From CAZFNU01 sp964520445 (lineage in GTDB: Bacteria; Patescibacteriota; Minisyncoccia; UBA6257; JAKLIH01): a stretch of 5,479 nt of DNA. The translations under genes were made by a program, and so were the position numbers. The stretch lies in NCBI GenBank assembly GCA_964520445.1, contig CAZFNU010000040.1, positions 1 through 5,479 on the forward strand. The letters run 5' to 3'. Of the stretch, positions 1 through 5,479 are shown one piece after another (position 1 is the stretch's first letter; every line of letters starts with the position of its first letter). The notes beneath the pieces are model-generated. The model worked only from the letters and a program-made list of their open reading frames with translations. It was not told the origin of the DNA and searched no databases.

Positions 1-325
1 TCGTATTCTTACAGCTATAGCCATAACCTGCTGGTAGACTGGGTAATGCATAACTCGAACAGGTAGTAGAGGTATTATCAGGAAGACTTACATATATGGT
101 AGTAGCTGATCCTAGGTTAAGTAAACCTAAGTTAATAACATTAAGATAGTTAATGGACTTAGTGATGTTATTAAGATCTGATACTCTTTTGTAATCATTA
201 ACATTATCTAAGATATTACCTGGTTTGATAGTAAAGATTACTATCCCGGCTAATAAAGCTAAGATAGCTAATACTATCATGAGTTCTACGAGGGTAAAGG
301 AGTTTTTAGATTTAACTAAAGTCAT
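1..325 (-). CDS. Type IV prepilin/pseudopilin-like protein, N-terminal part
   Basis: The first 108 residues are visible and the gene runs off the left edge without a stop. Residues 1-9 form a short basic leader with three lysines, followed by the class III (prepilin) signature FTLVELMIVLAIL from residue 10. The likely prepilin-peptidase cut is between Ser9 and Phe10, and Glu14 is the +5 glutamate used in pilus assembly. Serine at -1 is less usual than glycine. A hydrophobic helix spans about residues 10-31, then comes a helical, asparagine-rich stretch (SDLNNITKSINYL) and an extracellular part with two cysteines (Cys89 and Cys105) that could form a disulfide. Family knowledge says such proteins are inner-membrane inserted and then built into pilus-like fibres. 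Which fibre cannot be told here. From memory, pilin domains of this style in Patescibacteria are often followed by a LamG domain; that part would lie outside the window. The start is the only ATG ahead of the leader, 11 bases after the leuS stop, with no Shine-Dalgarno sequence. No tryptophan codon occurs in the visible part. Confidence 0.88.
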   Translation of the reverse strand, partial: MTLVKSKNSFTLVELMIVLAILALLAGIVIFTIKPGNILDNVNDYKRVSDLNNITKSINYLNVINLGLLNLGSATTIYVSLPDNTSTTCSSYALPSLPAGYGYSCKNT

Positions 326-328
326 ATA

Positions 329-357
329 TATATAAATTAAATTAATATATTCATCAA
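329..357 (-). promoter_or_regulatory. Possible promoter overlapping the end of leuS, for the pilin gene
   Basis: On the minus strand TTGATG (352-357, 4 of 6 to the -35 consensus) is followed after 17 bases by TATATA (329-334, 4 of 6 to the -10 consensus). Transcription would begin near position 322-325, that is at or next to the pilin ATG, giving an almost leaderless mRNA. The TA-rich run here makes chance -10 matches likely, so this is a weak call. The alternative is read-through from leuS. Confidence 0.2.
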
Positions 358-2763
358 CCTATTCTTAACTAATATATTTTTCTTAATTTTAGTAACAGAA
401 ACATAAGAAGATAATTTTTTATCTTTTAAAACTAATTTTAATATATCTTCCTCATCTGCGTCTCTTTTAGCAATTACTGTGCCTCTCATCTTCCCGTTAA
501 TCTGAATAGCAATAGTAACTGTTTTATCTTCTACTAATTTTTCATTGTATTTAGGCCATACACATTTTTGAATTGAGGTAGTTTTCTTAAAAAATACACT
601 TCATATTTCTTCAGCCATATATGGAGCAAAACAAGATAAAAGAATAACAAATTTTTCTAACACTCCCTTAGGAATTGATTTAATCTCTTCTTGATTTCAG
701 GCTAATATATTCAAACATTCCATCATAGCGCTGATAGCTGTATTAAAACCAAAAGTAGTTATATCTTCTTCAACTTTTTTTATAGTTTTGTTTATAACTA
801 TCTCAAATCTTTTTGTATCTACTTTTTTCTTGGATTTCAATATATCTTTGGAAAAATATGTATCATATAATTTCCAAACCCTATCTAAAAATCTAACTAC
901 CCCTGAAAAATTACTAGTATTCCAAGGCTTAGCATCTGTAAATGCACCCATAAAAACTTCATACATACGTAAAGCATCAACCCCATATTCTTTGACTATA
1001 TCATCGGGATTAATGACATTCCCTAAAGATTTAGACATTTTTTCATGGTCTGCTCCTAAAACCATTCCCTGATTAACTAATTTCATAAAAGGCTCTAAAG
1101 AATTAACATATCCTAAATCATAAAGAAATTTATGTCAAAATCTAGCATAAATCAAATGAGTTACCGCATGTTCTGTTCCTCCAACATATATATCAACAGG
1201 CAATCAATATTTTTCCTTTTTCAAATCAACTAAACTTCTTTTATTCTTTGGATCCAAATATCTTAAATAATATCAACAAGAGCCTGCTCATTGAGGCATA
1301 GTATTAGTTTCTCTTTTTGCATCACCCTTACATATAGGGCACTTAACATTGACTCAAGATAAAATATTCTCTAAAGGAGATTCTGCTCCCTTACTAGCTT
1401 CGTAATATTTAATTTCCGGCAATTTTAAAGGTAAATCTTTTTCTTTCAAAGGAACAACTCCACATTTAGGACAATGAATAATGGGAATTGGTTCCCCTCA
1501 ATAACGCTGTCTTGAAAAAACTCAATCTCGTATCTTGTAATTTACTTTCTTTCTTGCTCCAACATACAAAGCAATTTTCTCTCTAGCTATCTGCGTTGCA
1601 GTTTTATCAAAAGGGCCAGAATTAATTAAAACCCCTTCTCCACAATATAATTCTTGGTAAGATGAATCAATTGATTTAATAACTTCTCGTATTTCTAAAT
1701 CAAACTTCAAAGCAAAATCATGATCTCTTTCATCATGTGCTGGAACAGCCATAATAGCTCCTGTACCATAATTCATTAAAACATAGTCAGAAACTCATAT
1801 AGGAATTCTCTCTCTTGTAGCTGGATTAATAGCAAACGAACCTAAAGGAACTCCTGTTTTATCTTTAGTATTAGATTGTCTTTCAAAATCTGTTTTATTC
1901 AAAGAATTCTTTACATATTGTTCTACACGAGATTCTTGCTCTCTTGTAGTAATTTCTTTAACTAACGGATGTTCTGGAGCCAATACCAAATATGTAACTC
2001 CGAACAAAGTATCTAACCTGGTAGTAAAAACAGTAATTTCTTTTTGCATATTCTCCACTCGAAAATCAACCTCATATCCTTCTGATCTTCCGATTCAATT
2101 CTTTTGCATTGTCTTAACATGTTCTGGAAAATCAATTTTATTCAAATCTTTTAACAATCTGTCAGCATAAGCAGTAATCTTTAAAATTCATTGTCTAATA
2201 TTAACTCGAGAAACAGGGCCTCCACAACGAAAACATTTCCCTTCTTCACATTCCTCGTCCGATAAAACTGCCTTGCATTTATCACAATAATTAACGGGTA
2301 CAGTAGCTTCATAAGCTAACCCCTTCTCATAAAGTTTTAAAAATATTCATTGAGTTCATTTATAGTATTCAGGATCGGTCGTATTCACAGTACGAGATCA
2401 ATCATAAGTAAAACCCATCATTTTTAATTGTCTTTCAAAATTCTTAACATTTTCCCCTACAGCTTGTTTAGGGCTAATCTTGTGTAAGATTGCGTATTGT
2501 TCAGCTGGTAAACCAAAAGCATCATAACCCATAGGATGTAAAACATTAAATCCTTTAAAACGGTAAAAACGAGATAAAATGTCAGTGCCTGTATAACCTT
2601 CTACATGTCCTACGTGTAAACCATACCCTGATGGATATGGGAACATATCCATAATATACATCTTCTTTGCCCTAGAATTATCTAAGGCTTTCTGATATTT
2701 ATATTTATCTTTAGCTCATTTTTTTTGTCACTTTGTTTCTATCTTCTTAAAATCATATTTCAT
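337..2763 (-). CDS. leuS: Leucyl-tRNA synthetase (808 aa, read with UGA = Trp)
   Basis: This cytoplasmic class I synthetase attaches leucine to tRNA-Leu using ATP. Residues 35-53 hold the Rossmann-fold entry with HVGH at 50-53 (HIGH motif); KMSKS is at 575-579. The CP1 editing domain, which removes mischarged amino acids, spans about 225-410. It has the threonine-rich TTRLDTLFG at 247-255, with Leu where Pro is usual, and YGTGAIMAVPAHDERD ending at 347. Two paired CxxC modules, probable zinc sites, are C160/C163 with C177/C180 and C431/C434 with C475/C478. The anticodon-binding domain includes APYMAEEIW ending at 721, and the C-terminal domain closes with KNRLMNILI. Length is normal for the bacterial family. 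Seventeen in-frame UGA codons encode residues 12, 16, 122, 136, 139, 192, 223, 323, 414, 422, 470, 492, 497, 520, 543, 689 and 721, many at conserved Trp sites; only three Trp use UGG. No frameshift is needed. The start is the ATG six bases after the thrS stop, and the stop is UAA. Confidence 0.97.
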
Positions 2764-2767
2764 TGTA

Positions 2768-2771
2768 TCCT
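2768..2771 (-). promoter_or_regulatory. leuS ribosome binding site overlapping the thrS stop codon
   Basis: The minus strand reads TAGGATACAATG, so an AGGA Shine-Dalgarno core shares two bases with the thrS UAG stop and lies four bases before the leuS ATG. The spacing is short but usable. Ribosomes ending thrS finish on top of the leuS initiation region, which suggests translational coupling of the two synthetases. Confidence 0.5.
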
Positions 2772-4677
2772 ATTTATTCTTAATTGTTTTATTCTCAACT
2801 TCTTCAATTAATTTTTTAACAAAATCATCAATTGGAAACACCCCTAAATCCCCAATAAATCTTTCTCTAACTGCTATAATATTATGTTCTTGCTCTTTAT
2901 CTCCAACAACTACAATGTATGGTATTTTCTGCATCTCTGCTTTACGAATACGTTTAGATAAAGTTTCATTTTCTAACCATACCTCTGTTCTAATTTCCTT
3001 AGACTTAAATAGTGAATTTAATGTATTGCCATATTCTAAATTCTTTTCTCCTATAGGCAATATGACAACTTGTACTGGAGCTAATCATAAAGGAAAAGCA
3101 CCAGTAAATTGTTCGATTAAAGTACCTACAAATCTTTCCATAGAGCCTAATAGTGTTCTGTGCAACATAATCGGTGTATGTTCTTTATTATCAGAACCAA
3201 CATAAGTCATATCAAATCTAGTAGGTAAATTCATATCTAACTGAATTGTAGTTCCTTGCCATTCTCTACCCATCGCATCAACTGCTTTTAAATCAATAGC
3301 TGGGCCATAAAACTTAGCTCCTCCAACATCCTTCTTATAATAAATATCTCTTTTCTTTAAAATATCCTCTAAAGTTTTTTCTGATAAATCCCATATCTTT
3401 TTCTCTCCAACATACTTACCTTTTACTTTTGGATCTCGAACTGATAAATAAACATTCAATTTGTTAAACCCAAAATCTCTATTCATATCTAAAGCAAAAT
3501 CTAAAGCTGAATTAACTTCAGATACAAACTGATCTTCTCTACAAATAATATGTGCATCATCTTGAGTAAATCCTCTAACTCGTAACATGCCATGTAAAAC
3601 TCCTGAATCTTCATAACGATAAACACTGCCTAATTCACAATATCGTATAGGTAATTCTTGATAACTTCTCAATTTTGATTTATAAATTCTTACATGGAAA
3701 GGACAACTCATTGGTTTAACATAATAAGTTGTTTTTTCTTTTTTATCTCTAGTTTCCATAGACATTCCCGGATACATTCCTTCTTTAAAGAAACTTAAAT
3801 GTCCGGAAGTATTTCATAAATTATCCAACCCTATATTCGGGGTATATACATATTGATACCCTCTTTTTCTATGTTCCTTCCTTCAATATGATTCTATTTC
3901 TTCTCTAATTAAAGATAATTTAGGATGTCATAATACTAACCCTGGACCTACATAATCGTCAATAGAAAACAAGTCTAAATCTTTCCCTATTCTTCGGTGA
4001 TCTCTTTTTTCTGCTTCTTCTAATAGTTTTCCATATTCTTCTAACTCAGTCATATTATCAAAAGCAATACCATATACACGAGTCAACATTTTGTTCTTCT
4101 CGCTTCCCCTAAAATATGCTCCTGCTACACTAACTAACTTAAATGAATCAGGAATGTCTTTAGTAGATTTAACATGGGGCCCTTTACATAAATCAATGAA
4201 TATTTCTTTGTTTTTCAAAATATCTTTCTTTGATTTTATTTTTTCTCCTAATATATATATACTAACAGTCTTAGCTCCCTTAACTTTACTTTTTGGCATC
4301 TCCTTTAATTTCTCAATTTCTGTAGCATTAGCTGTCCCATATTTTTTCAAATCATTAATTAATTCTAATTTAAAACTTTGATCTAACTTCTTGAATGAAT
4401 TAGTAGCTTCAGTAATAGTTAATTCGAATTTATTAAAAGATAAATTCTCTTTTAATATATCCCTCATCTCCTTCTCAATCTTTACCAAATCTTCTATAGT
4501 TAATGGTGTTTTAGTTAATACATCATAATAAAATCCAGTCTCTGTTTCAGGACCAACTCCAAACTGTACTTTTTTATACAACCTAGTCAAGGCTAAAGCC
4601 ATAACATGAGCTAATGAATGCCTAATAACTGAAATATTAGACCCTTTCTTTACTTTTGTTTCTTTCTTCTTTACCAT
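2770..4677 (-). CDS. thrS: Threonyl-tRNA synthetase without TGS domain (635 aa, read with UGA = Trp)
   Basis: This cytoplasmic class II synthetase charges tRNA-Thr. An in-frame UAA at 4687-4689 leaves the ATG at 4677 as the start, so the N-terminal TGS domain of the E. coli type is absent. A lysine-rich tail of about 15 residues leads straight into the editing (SAD) domain, with HSLAH at 20-24 and CKGPH at 164-168. These match the E. coli editing residues His73, His77, Cys182 and His186; the spacing between the two pairs is about 35 residues longer here. The catalytic core carries MSCPFH with Cys325, motif 2 around RYEDSG and RVRGFTQDDAH ending at His376, and motif 3 HRTLLGSMERF starting at His506. 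Cys325, His376 and His506 are the expected zinc ligands. The anticodon-binding domain starts at WLAPVQV (531) and runs to the end. UGA encodes Trp250, 265, 288 and 531; UGG encodes three others. The stop is UAG. No strong Shine-Dalgarno sequence precedes the ATG (only AAGAAA). Confidence 0.97.
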
Positions 4678-4711
4678 GATATTTTCTTACAATTTATTAA
4701 ATAAAACACCT

Positions 4712-4731
4712 TATTTCTAACCTTAGAAATA
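4712..4731. repeat. 20-bp palindrome in the thrS leader
   Basis: Nine-base perfect inverted arms (TATTTCTAA and TTAGAAATA) surround a two-base centre in the 93-base gap before thrS, ending 34 bases upstream of its ATG. As DNA it could be an operator for a dimeric repressor. As RNA on the thrS strand it would fold as an eight-pair stem with loop AGGU, which contains GGU, the sequence of a threonine anticodon. The palindrome itself is directly visible; either role is inference. Confidence 0.6.
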
Positions 4732-4738
4732 TATACTA

Positions 4739-4767
4739 AATATATCATAAAAAACAAAATTCTGCAA
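4739..4767 (-). promoter_or_regulatory. Possible thrS promoter
   Basis: On the minus strand TTGCAG (4762-4767, 3 of 6 to the -35 consensus) and TATATT (4739-4744, 5 of 6 to the -10 consensus) are 17 bases apart. Transcription would begin near 4732, so the palindrome at 4712-4731 would form the 5' end of the mRNA. A competing -10 match, TATATT at 4728-4733, would instead overlap the palindrome. The gap is so AT-rich that several chance matches are expected. Confidence 0.25.
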
Positions 4768-4797
4768 TACCTATTGGTACCTTCCCCTAGTTTTGTT
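4749..4797 (-). terminator. Weak terminator-like hairpin at the end of the LamG gene
   Basis: On the minus strand AACAAAA (4791-4797) can pair with TTTTGTT (4753-4759), and TTTT continues directly after the stem. Between them a second small stem can form from GGTACC and GGTATT with two G-U pairs. The stem is A-T rich and the internal loop large, so it would be a poor intrinsic terminator. It overlaps the last nine codons of the LamG gene. Confidence 0.2.
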
Positions 4798-5479
4798 ATA
4801 CCTAGACATAACCTCATCTGCACTCAACCCCCTATTATATATTCTTACTTCATCAAGAGAGCCGTCGGTGAGCTTCCAACTACCAGGATTAAAAGAACCA
4901 ACATACTTTACGTTATTAGTCGTAGGAAATACTGGAGTGTTTGTAAGGGTAACAAAGGAACCAAATAATACTCCATTTCTATAAGCATATACTTTTTTAT
5001 TTGGATAATCACAAACTGTTATAATATGTATTCATTGATTATCTAATGTTTGAAAAAAATTGGTAAAATTAGCAGATGCCGCAGATACTCCGTCAGCATA
5101 TCGATAAATAAGGGTATCAGCATCCGAACCTCTATACAAAAACAATCAACCTATTGTAGCACTACTACTAGCATCGCCAATTATTGATTGAGTTATTGTA
5201 GAGCTATAAACACTCTTCATCCACGCTTCTATAGTAAGTATCCCTGTATTAGGTATAGCAAAGGAAGGGGTTTGGATATAATCAGCTCCTACAGCATCTC
5301 AATATAATGTCATCTCACCTGATGTTAAAGAAGTTCAGGCTGGTCCTACAAGAGTACCAGTATTATTCCTCCCAGAACTATCATAGGTACTAGTCCCAGT
5401 ACCTTCAGAAAAGGAATAACTAAGGATTAAGTTAGTATCCCTCACAACCGGAGTAGCTACATGATTAGGAGTCCCTGTC
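4771..5479 (-). CDS. LamG (concanavalin A-like) domain protein, C-terminal part
   Basis: The last 235 residues are visible; the gene starts beyond the right edge and ends at UAG. The fragment shows the typical order of a LamG-fold jelly-roll: LILSYSFSEGTG, then YDSSGRNNTGTLVGP near its start, ILTIEAW in the middle, QWIHIITV followed by KKVYAYRNG, and the closing signature SLDEVRIYNRGLSADEV shortly before the end. Such domains act outside the cell, binding sugars or proteins or serving as structural modules; no ligand can be named from sequence. Four in-frame UGA codons (5335, 5299, 5146 and 5032) stand for Trp, including the conserved one in QWIHI; two Trp use UGG. The N-terminal part may carry a prepilin signal like the gene at the left edge, but it is outside the window. 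No membrane segment or sorting signal lies in the visible C-terminus, which ends in a short basic tail. Confidence 0.85.

Noticed and set aside
788..1072. Open frame on the plus strand
   Set aside because: It is antisense to the leuS segment with the KMSKS motif; its protein has no recognisable features and the minus-strand gene explains the region.
2915..3205. Open frame on the plus strand
   Set aside because: It is antisense to the thrS catalytic and anticodon-binding region; a shadow of that gene.
4091..4381. Open frame on the plus strand with hydrophobic stretches
   Set aside because: It is antisense to the ThrRS editing domain; the hydrophobic look comes from the complement of lysine- and glutamate-rich codons.
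337..4677. thrS and leuS as broken genes or pseudogenes with multiple stops
   Set aside because: All pieces of each gene are in a single frame, only UGA interrupts, many UGA sites match conserved Trp, and all catalytic motifs and ends are intact.
4678..4770. T-box leader upstream of thrS
   Set aside because: The gap is only 93 bases and I see no T-box consensus or antiterminator pair.
4774..4984. Two overlapping open frames on the plus strand
   Set aside because: Both lie antisense to the LamG coding region, which has a clear domain signature in its own frame.
337..5337. UGA read as glycine (genetic code 25)
   Set aside because: The UGA sites align with conserved Trp motifs in both synthetases and in the LamG core; glycine would disrupt them. 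Normal glycine codons are used at glycine sites.
337..5337. UGA as selenocysteine
   Set aside because: Far too many sites, none at a redox-active Cys position, and they occur in ordinary housekeeping proteins.
1..5479. Mollicutes origin (the usual UGA=Trp bacteria)
   Set aside because: Prepilin-type proteins are not expected in Mollicutes, which have no type IV pili, and the surface-protein style differs. Not excluded formally without a phylogeny.

Overview
This is an AT-rich bacterial window in which every supported gene lies on the minus strand. Read right to left (the direction of transcription), it holds four genes: the C-terminal part of a LamG-fold surface protein (4771-5479, cut by the right edge); threonyl-tRNA synthetase thrS (2770-4677); leucyl-tRNA synthetase leuS (337-2763), starting six bases after the thrS stop; and the N-terminal part of a type IV prepilin/pseudopilin-like protein (1-325, cut by the left edge), starting eleven bases after the leuS stop. 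No gene-free stretch exceeds 100 bases.

The central observation is a changed genetic code. With the standard code both synthetases break into several fragments, but all fragments of each gene share one reading frame and every break is an in-frame UGA. I count 25 such codons: 17 in leuS, 4 in thrS and 4 in the LamG gene. Many fall exactly where these families carry a conserved tryptophan, for example LeuRS KWQKKW, MPQWAGSCWYY, SRQRYWGEP and ARFWHK. UGG is used for only 8 tryptophans. UAA and UAG remain as stops. So UGA is read as Trp, and both synthetases are intact: 808 aa for LeuRS and 635 aa for ThrRS.

The organism cannot be fixed from this window. A prepilin N-terminus followed by low-complexity extracellular sequence, a LamG-type surface protein and a ThrRS without a TGS domain together resemble Candidate Phyla Radiation (Patescibacteria) genomes. 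They argue against Mollicutes, the best-known UGA=Trp bacteria, which have no type IV pili. The best-known recoding in Patescibacteria is UGA=Gly (Gracilibacteria and Absconditabacteria), which does not fit here. UGA=Trp in a patescibacterium-like background is the point most worth following up.

Functionally, thrS and leuS form a tight pair of translation genes that charge tRNA-Thr and tRNA-Leu. The two flanking partial genes are probably exported or cell-surface proteins of the pilin/LamG type, and may be two copies of one family seen from opposite ends. The 93-base gap before thrS holds a 20-base near-perfect palindrome and weak promoter-like and terminator-like sequences.
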